64,000 nt of DNA from Symsagittifera roscoffensis (lineage: Eukaryota; Xenacoelomorpha; Acoela; Convolutidae): positions 40,927,831 through 40,991,830 of the forward strand of contig NC_087070.1 in NCBI RefSeq assembly GCF_963678635.1, written 5' to 3'. The first letter of the stretch is position 1. Each line of letters starts with the position of its first letter. The notes beneath the pieces are model-generated. The model made no database searches, was not told the DNA's origin, and worked only from the letters and a program-made list of their open reading frames with translations. The translations under genes were made by a program, and so were the position numbers. Shown here piece by piece: positions 22,187 through 33,149 of the stretch.

Positions 22187-24979
22187 ATGCCCTTTGGTAA
22201 TCCCACCATTAATGTGGCACCGCCTTCTGTGTCGACCGTTACTAATCCAGTTTCGCTTCCGGCGAGTCAACCTTTTGTTCCTCCATTAACCGTTCCGATT
22301 CCCATTTCGCTTCCGATTATTCAACCATTTGTCCCGTCAACCGTTCCTATTCCCTCTTTGCTTCCGGTCAGTCAGCCACATTCCGGCCCCGTTTCAACTG
22401 GGTATCAGGCGCCTGCAGCGCCATCCCATCAACCTATAAATGTTCCAAACAACCCAACAAGTTTCTCAAGTGAACACTATAACCCGTATAGCAGTTTGTG
22501 GAGACCTGCCGCGACTGCGCAAACGATGCCAGTTCCTCAATACTGCGCACCGCCCTCAAACGTTTTCTCAGTGACAACTCCTGTTGTTCCACCAAACACC
22601 GTAGTTCCTTATACAAGTTTTGGGACTGTGTTTTACACCCAGCCGCAAACTCATCCAGTTGTTGAAACAGCGCATCAAGGTTATCCACCTACATATCCTG
22701 CGCCCACTACGGGCCCGTCTTACGTGCCTAATAGCGACGAACAACCCATCTCGGCGAGAGAGTTAGCAGACATCATTCTGCATAGCCGCAAAGACCGTCT
22801 ACCGGAGTTGAAATTGGAAGTGTTTGATGGAGAACCACTTAACTGGTATGAATGGTTCGGGCAGTTCCAAGCAACAGTTGATTCGGCTATGCTAACTGAT
22901 GATGAAAAACTCAAATATCTGAAAACACACGTTAAAGACAAAGCCAAGAGTGCAATTGCGGAATACGGCTACAGTGGAGTGTTGTATAAGGATGCTCTAG
23001 CAACTCTCCAGAGAAAGTTTGGGCAACCTCATGTTGTAGTTGGTGCACATTTGGATAAGTTGAAGAATTTTCCCGCATTGAAGATGCACAACTCTGACCA
23101 TGTTATAAGTTTTTCTGCGGTGATTTCTGGGCTCGTAGCTGTTTTTAGGTCTTTGTCGTTCAATGACGACTTGAAAAGTGTGAACCTATTAAATCAAGCC
23201 GTCAGTAAGCTTCCTCCAAATCTAAAAGAAGCATGGTCCATGCATACTCTTAGACAACATTGGCAGCGATTAACATTGCTAGACTTCAACGATTGGCTTA
23301 AGAATAAGGCAGAAGGCCATGAGCGATTGAAATCTTTAGTCAAAGTCGAGCAGCCAGTTAAACAAAAAGTAGTTACAAAAGTGCTTGCAGGTAACACTAA
23401 GGTAAGTTCTAAGGATGAGAAAAGTAGAGAAAAGACAAGGTTTCCTCCATGCTCGCTATGCAAAGGGCAGCATGCACTCTGGAACTGTTCCGTGTTCAAA
23501 GAGAAAAACGCAACACAGAGGGCTAAATATGTAGCAGAACAAAAGCTCTGTTTTTCTTGTTTACAAGGCAACCATACCTTCCGAAAGTGCCAAAAGGCAA
23601 GAAAATGCCCAAAACAGGACTGTGAGAGCACTCACAATGTGCTTCTTCATGGAGCCGAGAAAGTTTTCCCGCCCAAAGAGGCCGACCGATCACCATCGAC
23701 TCAAACTAATACAAACACTACTTCTGCAAACAACGCAGCTTGTGTTAAACCTTGTGAGGGAACTGCAAAAGGTATTCTTCCCGTTGCGTTGGTAGATGTG
23801 TCCTCTGGTTCGGAAAATTCGAATGCACTAGCACTTTGTGACACCGGTTCCACTCATTCTTGGGTTTCCGCGGCACTCGTTGAACGTCTGAAATTAGTTG
23901 GCACGCCCGTAAATGTTACGACCGATGGTTTTAACTCAGCCAAGGTATCTAAAACTCAACGAGTTCACTTGAAAGTTTCCGCAAAGCCCAATGAAAGTGA
24001 ATTTTCGTTTTCGTTTGTCGCTTTCGTTAAGCACAACATGTATATAGGACCCGATGTTATAAACGTTTCCGAATTGCAGGTCAAATACCCGCAACTAGCC
24101 CCGTTAAAGACGACTGCGTATAATTACAAAGAGATTGAGATAGTTATAGGACAGGACTTCTATCATGCGATAAGACCCCTCGAACATGTCTTCGGAGATG
24201 AACTTGACTCACCGTGCGCCGTCCGACTTCCGATAGGTTGGGTCATTAGTGGTCCGTCTCCCGATCGTTCGTCCTTAAATTCTTCTTCCTCTAACTGCGT
24301 TACGGACGATATTTCTCTGACCGACCAAATCAAAACTTGGTATGAGTTAGAGTCGTATGGTGCGTTCAAGCAAGTAGATGCCCGTTCCGCCGCAGACAAG
24401 CGTGCTTTGTCGATCCTAAAAACTGAAACCGTTCACGATGGTGAGCGTTACACTGTACCGATGCTGTGGAGTGATAATGATGTTAGCTTGCCTAACAATT
24501 ATTATTCTTCATTAGCCCAATTAAAGTCGTTAGAGAAAAGATTAGATAGAGATCCGTTACTTCGCGAGAAGTATACCGAAACAATCAGAGAAGATATAAG
24601 TAAAGGATATGTCATAACCGTCAACCCGCACGATCCCAGCTCACGAGCCGAACGTGAGTGGTATCTTCCACACCATCCGGTTTTGAACCCGAACAAACCC
24701 GGCAAGGTGCGCCGTGTGCTCAATGGAGCATCCAAATTTCATGGCACTTCCTTAAATAGATCTCTCTTGGTTGGCCCGGATCTCCTTCAAAATCTTATTT
24801 TTGTACTGTTGAGGTTCCGTCAACACAAGTACGCCGTCTCAGCGGACATAGAAGGTATGTTCTTACAAGTTGGAGTACTTGCGCGAGATCAACCGTCTCT
24901 CCGTTTTTTTGTGGCGGGAGGACCCCACTTCAAGTGTGGTGGTTCACCAATACACCCGTCATATTTTTGGCGCTCGTGA
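22187..24979 (+). CDS. BEL/Pao gag-pol, first part (Gag, protease, start of RT)
   Basis: About 930 codons. A Pro-rich N terminus (1-185) is followed by a Gag-like domain of the DUF1759 type (about 205-370, LELKLPxFDGEPLxWxxF-like) and a Cys/His knuckle CFSCLQGNHTFRKC (C-x2-C-x4-H-x4-C). Next comes an aspartic protease of the DUF1758 type with LCDTGSTHSWV, then the Pao-type RT N terminus with the first catalytic Asp in VSADIEGMF. The frame stops at 24979 only because a run of seven T (24904-24910) shifts it; the rest of RT continues in the frame of 24870-27698. Gag coats RNA, protease cuts the polyprotein, and RT copies the RNA in cytoplasmic particles. Confidence 0.88.
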   Translation: MPFGNPTINVAPPSVSTVTNPVSLPASQPFVPPLTVPIPISLPIIQPFVPSTVPIPSLLPVSQPHSGPVSTGYQAPAAPSHQPINVPNNPTSFSSEHYNPYSSLWRPAATAQTMPVPQYCAPPSNVFSVTTPVVPPNTVVPYTSFGTVFYTQPQTHPVVETAHQGYPPTYPAPTTGPSYVPNSDEQPISARELADIILHSRKDRLPELKLEVFDGEPLNWYEWFGQFQATVDSAMLTDDEKLKYLKTHVKDKAKSAIAEYGYSGVLYKDALATLQRKFGQPHVVVGAHLDKLKNFPALKMHNSDHVISFSAVISGLVAVFRSLSFNDDLKSVNLLNQAVSKLPPNLKEAWSMHTLRQHWQRLTLLDFNDWLKNKAEGHERLKSLVKVEQPVKQKVVTKVLAGNTKVSSKDEKSREKTRFPPCSLCKGQHALWNCSVFKEKNATQRAKYVAEQKLCFSCLQGNHTFRKCQKARKCPKQDCESTHNVLLHGAEKVFPPKEADRSPSTQTNTNTTSANNAACVKPCEGTAKGILPVALVDVSSGSENSNALALCDTGSTHSWVSAALVERLKLVGTPVNVTTDGFNSAKVSKTQRVHLKVSAKPNESEFSFSFVAFVKHNMYIGPDVINVSELQVKYPQLAPLKTTAYNYKEIEIVIGQDFYHAIRPLEHVFGDELDSPCAVRLPIGWVISGPSPDRSSLNSSSSNCVTDDISLTDQIKTWYELESYGAFKQVDARSAADKRALSILKTETVHDGERYTVPMLWSDNDVSLPNNYYSSLAQLKSLEKRLDRDPLLREKYTETIREDISKGYVITVNPHDPSSRAEREWYLPHHPVLNPNKPGKVRRVLNGASKFHGTSLNRSLLVGPDLLQNLIFVLLRFRQHKYAVSADIEGMFLQVGVLARDQPSLRFFVAGGPHFKCGGSPIHPSYFWRS

Positions 24980-27698
24980 TTCGCCAACTTGTGCGAATTT
25001 CGCGCTACAAAAAACTGCTTCTGATAATCAAGCTGAATACCCCGAAGCCGCTTCAGCCGTTGTCCAGAAGTTTTACATGGACGACTATCTTGACTCGTTC
25101 GAAAATACCGCTGACGCTCTTAGCCTAAGTAAAGACTTAGTCGCAATGCTCAAATTAGGTGGGTTTAACCTGACAAAGTTTGTTAGCAATGTACCCGAAG
25201 TTACAACCGCTCTTAATCCGGACAACCGTGAGTCCAACCCGTCAGTTAAGGATATTTGTAAGAGTCCAGACCAATCGTCGCATGTTCTTGGTCTCAGGTG
25301 GGATCATGTAAAAGATACCCTAGTAGTAAGTAGAGGTGTTGATCGACCACTAGATAAAGCAATTACTCAACGCACCGTGTTGAGTTTTGTTTCCTCAGTT
25401 TTTGATCCAATAGGACTGGTAGCTCCATATACTGTGAAAGCGCGCCTTTTACTAAAAGACATATGGAGAATCAGTGGTCAAAAGTGGGATGATGATCTCC
25501 CAGAGGAAATTAAACAACAATTTCTAGATTGGCACTCAGGACTTCCACTATTAGGTACTCTGACGATACCTCGTAGCTACTTTACCGAACCGTTCGACCG
25601 CTGTGAACTTCACACGTTCGGTGATAGTTCGCAGGACGTTTTTTGCGCCGTATCGTTTCTCCGAGCCCGACTTGCTAAATCGCAAAAGACCGAGTTAGCT
25701 TTTGTATTTGGGAAAGCCCGTGTAGCGCCTATGAAGATGCTCTCCATTCCCAAGTTAGAGCTTCAGGCTGCTCTGCTTGCGACTCGACTCAAAGAAGAGA
25801 TTTTGAAAGCGCTTACTTTCAAAGTAAGCAATGTATTCATGTGGACTGATTCTACCACCGTTCTCCAGTGGCTTAACTCGTGCAACAAACTTCCTGTGTT
25901 TGTTGGAAACCGCACTGGTGAAATCTTGGAGTCCACCACCATTGATCAATGGAATCATGTACTCAGTGGTGATAACCCAGCTGATACCGGCACACGAGGG
26001 ATTTCTTCGGAAGCCCTCAAGGATAGCAGCTGGGTTAGAGGCCCTAGTATATTGAGGACATGTGATTGGCCATTCAAGCCGAACACTGATGTCATCAAAA
26101 AGATCCAATTAAAAGGCCCACTCTGTGACATTGATACATGCCTTGAGACTGCATCTACGTTTGTTGTTGATGCTTCATCTGAGAAAGCGCCGTCGATCCG
26201 TCTGTTTAAAAATTGGGATAAATTCAGCTCAATTGTAAAGTACAAACGTGTTTTAGCGTTTATGCTTCGTGTGCTACCATCGCATAAACACTTCCGTACA
26301 AAAACGCTTGAAATAACCGACCCGTCCGAGTTAGATATTGCCGAGCAGAAGCGCATTCATCTCGCTCAGTCCGAATCATTTCCTGCCGAAGTGAAAATAC
26401 TTCAGTCCGATAAACTGATAACAAAGAAAAGTCGGATTGCTAAATATTCTCCGTTCATCGGCCCAGCTGGCATCCTGCGTTCAACTGGACGTATCAGCCG
26501 TCTTGTTGATACCGACTTTGATAGCAAACATCCAATAATACTGGATGGTCGACACCGAGTTGCTCATATGTTGATTAGGCATATGCACTTTCAACATGCA
26601 CATCAGGGGTTGGATTACATGCGTGCTGTAGTTCAGTTGAAATACATTGTTCTGAAGTTGCGCTGGTTACTTGGGAACATCGAAAATACTTGCATAACAT
26701 GCCGTAAGCGCAAAGCAAAAACAGTTGTGCCCATTATGTCTGACCTACCGATTGAAAGACTGGGTTACAAGCAGCCTCCCTTCTCCAACACAGGTGTTGA
26801 TTACTTTGGCCCGTTTCAAGTGCCGATACGCCGAAGTACCGAAAAGAGATGGGGTTTCCTATTTACCTGCCTCACGACTCGAGCAGTTCACATCGAGTTG
26901 GTTCCATCTCTCGATACTAGTTCCTGCGTCATGGGCGTAGAGCGATTTATTGCAAGGCGAGGTACCCCCAAAACCATTCTTTCTGACAATGGCACGAATT
27001 TTGTTGGTGCTCAAAAGGAGCTCCTATCCTGTGTCCAAAATTGGAACAAAGTCGCCCCGGCCGTTTTCGTCCACAAAGGCATTAAGTGGAAGTTTAACCC
27101 GCCCAGTGCCCCTCATCACGGTGGCGCCTGGGAGCGGCTAGTGAGAAGTGTTAAGCGAGTGTTGTACGACATATTAGGCAACAGGAGATTAACTGAGGAA
27201 GTTCTAGGAACAACGCTCTGCCTAGTTGAACAATTACTTAACGCAAGACCGATCACTCCGGTCAGTTCCGATCCGCACGACCTAGAGGCACTCACCCCGA
27301 ATCACTTCATTCTCGGTCACAGCGCAGCTAGCTTCCCGTCGTTAAGTTTCGAAGATAACTTTGATTATAAAAAGCGTTACGCCAGAGCACAATCGTACGC
27401 TAACGCAGTTTGGTCACGCTGGCTGCGTGAATATGTACCATCTCTCAACAAGAGAGCAAAGTGGCATAATGATTCGGATGTCACACTGAAAACCGGCGAA
27501 TTGGTTTGGGTAGTCGAACCCGACAGCCCACGTGGGCATTACCCACTCGCCCGTATTGCTAAACTACACTACGGCAAAGACGGATGCGCCCAATCCGCCG
27601 ATATCAAGACTGTTACGAGCGAGCTGACACGACCGACCGTAAAACTCGCACCTGTTCTTCCGTCTTTAGGGGCGGAGGATGTTGCAGCGCAAATGTAA
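24870..27698 (+). pseudogene. BEL/Pao pol, second part (RT, RNase H, integrase)
   Basis: True coding resumes near 24905. RT shows FYMDDYLDS (the YMDD box). The RNase H region has TFGDSSQ and FMWTDSTTVLQWLN. Integrase has an H2C2 finger (HMHFQHAHQG...CITCRKRK), the catalytic residues in TGVDYFGPF, LSDNGTNFVG and PHHGGAWERL, then a C-terminal DUF5641-type domain (WLREYVPSLNKRAKW...LVWVV). The stop at 27696-27698 lies 18 bp inside the 3' LTR. Marked pseudogene only for the single-base frameshift that separates it from gag; otherwise every catalytic residue I looked for is present. An intended ribosomal frameshift is unlikely, because RT would be split mid-domain. Confidence 0.85.
27668..27679 (+). 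promoter_or_regulatory. Polypurine tract of the BEL element
   Basis: AGGGGCGGAGGA, all purine but one base, directly before the TG of the 3' LTR; expected plus-strand primer. Confidence 0.75.
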
Positions 27699-27941
27699 AT
27701 GTGCGAGAGTATAAATGCATATAAAAGTAAATACATACAGGGACAGTAGCCAAGCGTATACATGGTGCGTCCCGGCGGGTTCGGCGCCGGTTCGAATCCC
27801 GACTAGGTCATTTCCTTTCTAGAACTCGAATGTGCACCGAACTTGATGGGATGCCCCGTAACCAGGTTCGGTCCCCCCCAAAACCCATTTTAACCGTCTT
27901 TTCGCTCTAATTTGGTTCAGCCTTGGTTATGGCTGACCTTT
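27680..27941 (+). repeat. Truncated 3' LTR of the BEL element
   Basis: Matches the first roughly 260 bp of the 5' LTR, including the TATA-like and tRNA-like segments, up to CTGACCTTT. It then switches abruptly to a copy of the left-flanking DNA. The remaining 225 bp of the LTR are missing. Confidence 0.88.
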
Positions 27942-28164
27942 TGCTAAGCGATTGGTCCCTGTGAAACAATGATGCTCAACCCAGAGTTACTGGCGCCTCA
28001 GTCCCAGCTAATTGCTTGTCAATCGAAGTCTGCCAAAAGCTACATATTTTAGTTTTTACGCTAAGAGATTGGTCTGCTAAACGATCGGTCCCCGATGGTA
28101 TGGTATCGTTTTCAGTGAACGACAGAGAGACGGGTGTGATCTAAACAGTGAACTTAATAACGAG
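27942..28164. repeat. 223-bp direct repeat right of the BEL element
   Basis: Second copy of 20880-21102, from TGCTAAGCG to AATAACGAG. It directly abuts the truncated LTR and is followed by CTTAACAAAC, which is presumably the original right flank. Confidence 0.9.
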
Positions 28165-29403
28165 CTTAACAAACAAATTGAAGGCATTTTGGCGGATAAT
28201 TATTTCTCAAACTGCTTGCCCACAAATTGAACAAAAATATGACTAACTGCTCTAACAAATTATGATTTAATTATCGACTTATAAATTTCTTCTAATTGGG
28301 TGACCTGTTCCTGCTATGATTGCTTAACTGTCCCTCATAATTGTCTATTAAGTTCCTTGTCTGCATAAGACCCGTCTGCTTCTCATTTACCTCATTTTCA
28401 AGTACTTTAGCTACGATTCAAATACCAGGAAAAACTCAAACAGTTTGTCTTTGTCAAGAAAAATTGCTTCAATTTTCAGACCAACCTGATGGATGATTTT
28501 TCAGTGTTTTCGTCTTTTTTCAGAGATGCTTTTCATCTACAAATTCATAAAAAATAATGTTTGGCAGGTACCTAGCGGTTGTAGCGAATAAAAATTTCAC
28601 AGCTAAATTAAAGAAATCAGAAACAAATTCGATATTTTTTGTTCTGAACGTAATTGAGCTTAAATAAAATTATCTTATATCAAACCAATAATTCAAAGAG
28701 AAACACTTTTTTGTAGGGGACAAAATTTTCATCGATAAATGTTACCATACAGCTTCGACGAAAAACCTTGGAGATTTTTCATGGAAATGAAATCCTATAG
28801 CATTGCTAATTTTTTCATTGAAACAATTCTTTCCTACACTATATCTTTTTTCTATGTTTCCTTTAAAATGTTTCACACAAACAAAACCCGAAAATTCTAA
28901 CAAAAACTAACAAAGCCCGAAAATTCGGACAATTTTCTTACGTTAAATCAAGTGCTAATGAGGTGCTAATTGGTTAGTAGTGATGTTAGTACACTGCTCT
29001 GCGTAAGCAATGTTTGAAGTTGCAATGTCTACTTACAGCGTCTAATTCTTTGAGCGCAGAAATTTAGTTTTGCTTTCTTTAATCACCCCTTCTCTCTTAT
29101 CCAACAGTCGGATCAATTGCTAGAGGTGAACAATTAGAAACTAAAGTTTCTAAAATCTTCTAGCTTTTGAGATGCGGATGTTTTATGAAGGTTTCAGAAA
29201 TTAAAAAATAATAATAAATTTCTTCGGCTCTACAATTCGAATAACTGCTAGCAATGTTTTCACTAAAGGGACAAATCCACGCTGAAACGCTTTCAGTTTT
29301 TGAGATGAGTTCATTATCAAGAAAAAATGAACAAAGGCTAGTGTAAAAGGGTACGTACTGCAAGTAGCACAAAAGGTGAGCTTTCAACTGTCGTAACTTT
29401 CAA
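28165..29403. other. Intron 1, gene-free stretch
   Basis: AT-rich intron DNA with no element ends, exons or RNA genes that I can recognise. Confidence 0.6.
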
Positions 29404-29730
29404 GCGCAAATAGTACAGAAAGTTCGTGGCTGAAAAGGACACGACGTGCGGCCTATAATACAAAGGTCGTGGGTTCGTTTTCCGCTTAGGTCCATCTCCT
29501 CAAGGTGGGGCAGGCTACGGCGGATTGGATGACTCCTACAGAATAAAAGCCAAAAGTAGCAGCGGGATTGGGGGCTATTGAAAAAAAACAGAAGACTCGT
29601 TAAGTTTTTTCTTCATTTTGTGTCATTTTGTTCGTTGTGTGATGAGAGGATCTGAATGAAAGCCTATGTTTAAGGCACGTCAAAAGCATGTTTGATAATT
29701 ATATTAAATTAGGCACACTTGAGAGCACTT
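29404..29730 (+). mobile_element. tRNA-derived SINE, copy 1
   Basis: Head GTGGCTGAAAAGGACACGAC (A-box-like) and GTGGGTTCGTTTTCCGC (B-box-like), then a body containing TGGGGCAGGCTACGGCGGAT and AGCCAAAAGTAGCAGCGGG. A tail has repeated TTTTGT motifs. A second copy in the opposite orientation lies at 30346-30685. The family assignment rests on the tRNA-like head only. Confidence 0.65.
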
Positions 29731-30345
29731 TTTTAATGAATACAAAAACTTAAATTCTTGTACACTTTTTCAAAACTTTTGCAGAAAATTGTTTGGAATG
29801 TTTTGTTTGGAAGCATTAAAAGTTAGTTTAACTGGAGTAAAAATAAGCTTTCGCGGCTTGGATAAAAAATAATCTTCCTATTATAAGCCTGCTCGCTCGC
29901 TTTACTTGCTCAAAACTAGACAATCATCAAACCGGTTTTTCTCGACACTGGAACCCTTTTTGGAACTTTTCTAATGTCGTTCAAATCACAACCTGAGGGG
30001 CTTACATATGATGAAATGACTCATTCCAATTATTACTAGTGGCACATAAATTACCGTGAAAAACAATGAAGAGAAAGTTTTAAGAAAGACAAAAAATTTT
30101 AAGTACTCCCGAAGACAAAGGTCTTTCAGTTGTCGGAGCAAAAATATTTAATTGTTCACTAAGCAATTTTCATTCGATTTGTTGAATTTCTTGAACTACC
30201 CCCAGCCCCCTCAATGGTACTTAGAAAAACAATTTGACCCCAAAAAAGTATAAAATTCAACGGTGAAGCATATGTGAATTTTGTACCCAGTAACGAAGAA
30301 TTTACCCAGTAAAAGAAGAATTTATAGTTTTTGAATTCATTTTTT
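29731..30345. other. Spacer between the two SINE copies
   Basis: AT-rich intron sequence, nothing recognised. Confidence 0.5.
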
Positions 30346-30685
30346 AAAAAAAAGTGACCTCAAGTATGCCTAATTTAGTATACATATCAAACATGCTTTT
30401 GACATGCCTTAACTCTCGACTTTCTTTCAGTTCCTCTTATCACTCCACGCACAAAATGACACAAAATGAACAAAAAACTTACCGAGTCTTCTGTTTTTTT
30501 TTCAATAGCCCCCTACCCAGCTTCTACCTTCGGCTTTTATTCTATGGGAGTCATCCATTCCGCCATAGCCTGCCCCATTTTGGGAGATGGACCTAAGCGA
30601 AATTCGAACGCACGACCTTTGTATTATAGGCCGCACGTCGTGCCCTTTTTAGCCACGTGGTCGGAACTTTCTGTGCTACTTGGCT
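30346..30685 (-). mobile_element. tRNA-derived SINE, copy 2 (inverted)
   Basis: Minus-orientation copy of the element at 29404, with a better preserved B-box (GTTCGAATTTCGC) and A-box region (GTGGCTAAAAAGGGC). Together the copies form a roughly 330-bp inverted pair separated by about 0.6 kb within intron 1, able in principle to fold as double-stranded pre-mRNA. Confidence 0.65.
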
Positions 30686-30882
30686 TTTTGAGCCAACATT
30701 ATTTCTAAATCGTGAAATTGTTTTCTTTTTCCTATTTTATCTGTTTTTTGAGTGGATGCTGACAGTTTGTGTTTCGGACTTAGTCAAGTTTGGAGCCAGA
30801 ACTTAACACTGGACATCATGTTTTTAGCGTCGGTATAGCTGAAAATTGCAATGAATTTTTCAATACAGCTGTGTTTGTACAG

Positions 30883-31063
30883 GACCTTCCGAATCATAGA
30901 CGACAATAAGAGTGGAACTCTGGACCAGAAGGAGTTCGAGAAGTGTGTGAGAGATTTCGGACTGACTCAGTTCACCAAAGAACACACCGACCAGCTGTTC
31001 CAGGAATTCGACAAGGACAAGTCGGGAACCATAGACTACGAGGAGTTTCTCGTCAAAATGAGA
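30883..31063 (+). CDS. CAPSL: Calcyphosin-like protein, exon 2 (EF-hands 1 and 2)
   Basis: Acceptor TTTGTACAG and donor GTAAGT. Completes codon R47, then TFRIIDDNKSGTLDQKEF (loop D-D-N-K-S-G-T-L-D-Q-K-E) and FDKDKSGTIDYEEF (loop D-K-D-K-S-G-T-I-D-Y-E-E). Both are canonical 12-residue Ca2+-binding loops with Glu at position 12. Ends in phase 0. Confidence 0.92.
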
Positions 31064-31599
31064 GTAAGTTATACACACTGAAAAGTGGCCGGTGTCATCG
31101 TCATGGGAGAATTAAAAAATTCGAAACCTTTTTGGCGACTTTTAAATTAATAGCTGGCAATATCCGAGTTAAACACACATGAGACAAACATAAGATGCGA
31201 ATTACTTTAGATTTCAACTAAATGAAAAGCCGAATTAATGAACGAGCTTTTTCGACAACTCCACACTTTGAGTCGCCTAGTATAACAATTTCAAATGAAT
31301 CCCCTGAAAAACGTATTTACAATACAACAAATCAACAAAAAAGAAGCTACTTTTTTCCCAACTAATCAAAAACGGTCCAAAACGTGTGCTTTTTAAAACG
31401 TAGAACTAGGAAGTAGATTTTGACTATATTACTGATATTATCAAAAAAAGTAAAAATGAACTTGAAAAACTTCAAAAATATTGAGTACTTTATTATAAGG
31501 AGATGCAGAACTGGTGTATCTGTTTTTTTTTTGTAGTTGGTGCGTGACGAAATTGGCTAGCTTTTTTTTCTCAAAGCCACAGCTACATGAGCTTGTTAG
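31064..31599. other. Start of intron 2
   Basis: AT-rich intron DNA without recognised features. Confidence 0.5.
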
Positions 31600-31860
31600 C
31601 TCAACTTTGAGTGTTGTTGCTGTAGTTGCCTCGTCGAGCGAGAGCGGATGAAGTTTCGTCTTTTTGGTCAGCTTTCGTTTTGAATGGTTCAGATTTTCGT
31701 CTAGAATGGTTAGCATGTTCGTACAGTATTCCACAGAAGGTTGATTTCTTGGTTTTGGTGATTCAAAGTGGAAGGTTGTTAGTTTCGTCGTCTCGTCCAA
31801 GTCGCACCTGCGGCCCACGCCTGGGTGCCACTGGGTAGAATGGACCCCACTTCTAGTAAC
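31600..31860 (-). other. Possible antisense exon in intron 2
   Basis: On the minus strand, about 80 codons with composition unlike the surrounding intron (for example FHFESPKPRNQPSVEYC, then basic KRKLTKKTK). The frame is open from about 31860 to 31600. There is no known domain, and a clean splice pair cannot be proved. It could be an exon of a nested or captured gene, together with 32150-32404. Confidence 0.3.
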
Positions 31861-31884
31861 TGAGACGTCTGGTGTTCTGGTTGC

Positions 31885-32145
31885 AGCGCCCGTTTCGGTG
31901 AACGGGAAAAGACCGCCCTCCTCTCAATTCTGTTTGCCAAATATTGCAAAAGGGTTCCCCTTTTGGTATAACTTTACATCCATTTTCGGCTGACAACCTC
32001 GAAATGTTTCTAAAGGCGCCTTTGGTGCCAGAATAACTTATTTTGAGGGGGGAGCTCGCACCGAAAAAACGCATTTTTTTGTCAACATTTTCCAAAAATT
32101 ACTCAAAAATGATGTTTTTTGGTCTGCTTTTTGAAAAGTTTGTAG
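31885..32145. mobile_element. Degenerate hAT-like MITE fragment
   Basis: Shares the block TTTCTAAAGGCGCC...TTATTTTGAGGGGGGAGC and the AAAAAACGC...TTTTTGTCAACATTTT block with the MITEs at 4230 and 5085. The CAGGGGCGG ends are lost. Confidence 0.6.
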
Positions 32146-32149
32146 TAGT

Positions 32150-32404
32150 AGCAGTTTGAGCATTAGTAGTTTTTGTGGCGTTGATTAGTTTTGTTATGGC
32201 CGCCGCACAGTTTGGCCTCGTAATGGCTGCATTCCAAATGCATCCAGCCGCAGCAGTGAGACATACGCTGTAGTGCGAGCGGCTGGTCAGTCCGGAACAT
32301 GATTCGCATTTGTAATTACTGGGGCTGGGTTTGGTTCGGTTCCGAACATTAGTATTAATAAGAGGAGTGACCTGGCAGGTCCTGAACATACTGACTAAAA
32401 ACAC
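32150..32404 (-). other. Possible antisense exon with PSI-like cysteine pattern
   Basis: The minus strand reads, after an acceptor-like GTTTTTAG, a frame with CESCSGLTSR, then CLTAAAGCIWN and TRPNC. The spacing C-x2-C-x11-C-x5-GCxW-x9-C is reminiscent of PSI/plexin-type extracellular modules. It is followed by a Thr/Asn-rich stretch. No donor is certain. It may be an exon of a nested gene, a captured fragment or a pseudogene. Confidence 0.3.
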
Positions 32405-32645
32405 TGGTTTTTCGGTCGCGCTATCCTTCTTGAGAAAGAGATTGAAGATACTTGCAAACTTATGTTAGCCAGTTTCATTTTTTGGAAGCTTCTTTTCTGG
32501 AACATCTTAATTTTGCGTCTTAGCTGATGTATAATCAATTTGTTTTTAACGTTATAAGTGTTATCAGTTAAAACTGAATTTCGAATGAGACTAGGATAAC
32601 ATGAGACAAATTAAACGAGCTTTTCAATGTGCATTAACCACGGCC
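32405..32645. other. Intron 2, gene-free stretch
   Basis: AT-rich, nothing recognised. Confidence 0.5.
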
Positions 32646-32975
32646 AGTAGCGTGTCGATTGGGGGGATCGCCCACCTCTCAATTCTGTTTGCAATTTTTT
32701 CCTAAAGGGTCCACCTTTTGGCCTAATTTTACAATCATTTTTGGCTGACAAAAATTTTTCTAAAGGCGCCATATATATAACTAATTTTGAGGGGGAGCGC
32801 CAAAAAAAACTTTTCCAAAAAAAGTTCGAAGCGTTCAAAAATGCTGTTTTTTGGCCTGTTTTTTAAAAAGTTTACCTGCTGCGCAGACAATTTTCGGCGA
32901 AATAGGGTCCCTTTAGTATTTTCCGAGAGCTCGGAAAATCAAATTTCTCGATCTAAAAAAGTCCTCCGAATTTTC
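32646..32975. mobile_element. Degenerate hAT-like MITE fragment
   Basis: Contains TTTTTCTAAAGGCGCC, TATATATAACTAATTTTGAG and GGGGGAGCGCC blocks, plus a right half like the 4230 copy (GAGAGCTCGGAAAATCAA, then GTCCTCCGAATTTT). TIRs are not preserved. Confidence 0.6.
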
Positions 32976-33149
32976 AGACAAAATAATTTTAACTAGGCGA
33001 GCTGTCGTCTTCTTTCTTTTGGTTTGTCGACGATGCTGTTTTTTGAGTTGTGTTTACGATTGTGTCCACATTTTGAAGTTGATTCATCTTAAAGTAGCGG
33101 TGATTCGCAATCTGTGTCTAATGATGTCTAGTGTATTACTATGTTTTAG

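Larger units (their letters stand above)
21103..27941 (+). mobile_element. BEL/Pao LTR retrotransposon, 3' LTR truncated
   Basis: Order: 5' LTR (21103-21587), primer-binding site (21591-21608), gag-pol in two overlapping frames (22187-27698), polypurine tract (27668-27679) and a truncated 3' LTR (27680-27941). The two LTR segments look nearly identical over about 260 bp, which argues for a recent insertion. The element sits in intron 1 of the calcyphosin-like gene on the same strand. One base change in a T-run breaks pol, so this copy is probably not autonomous. Confidence 0.92.
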
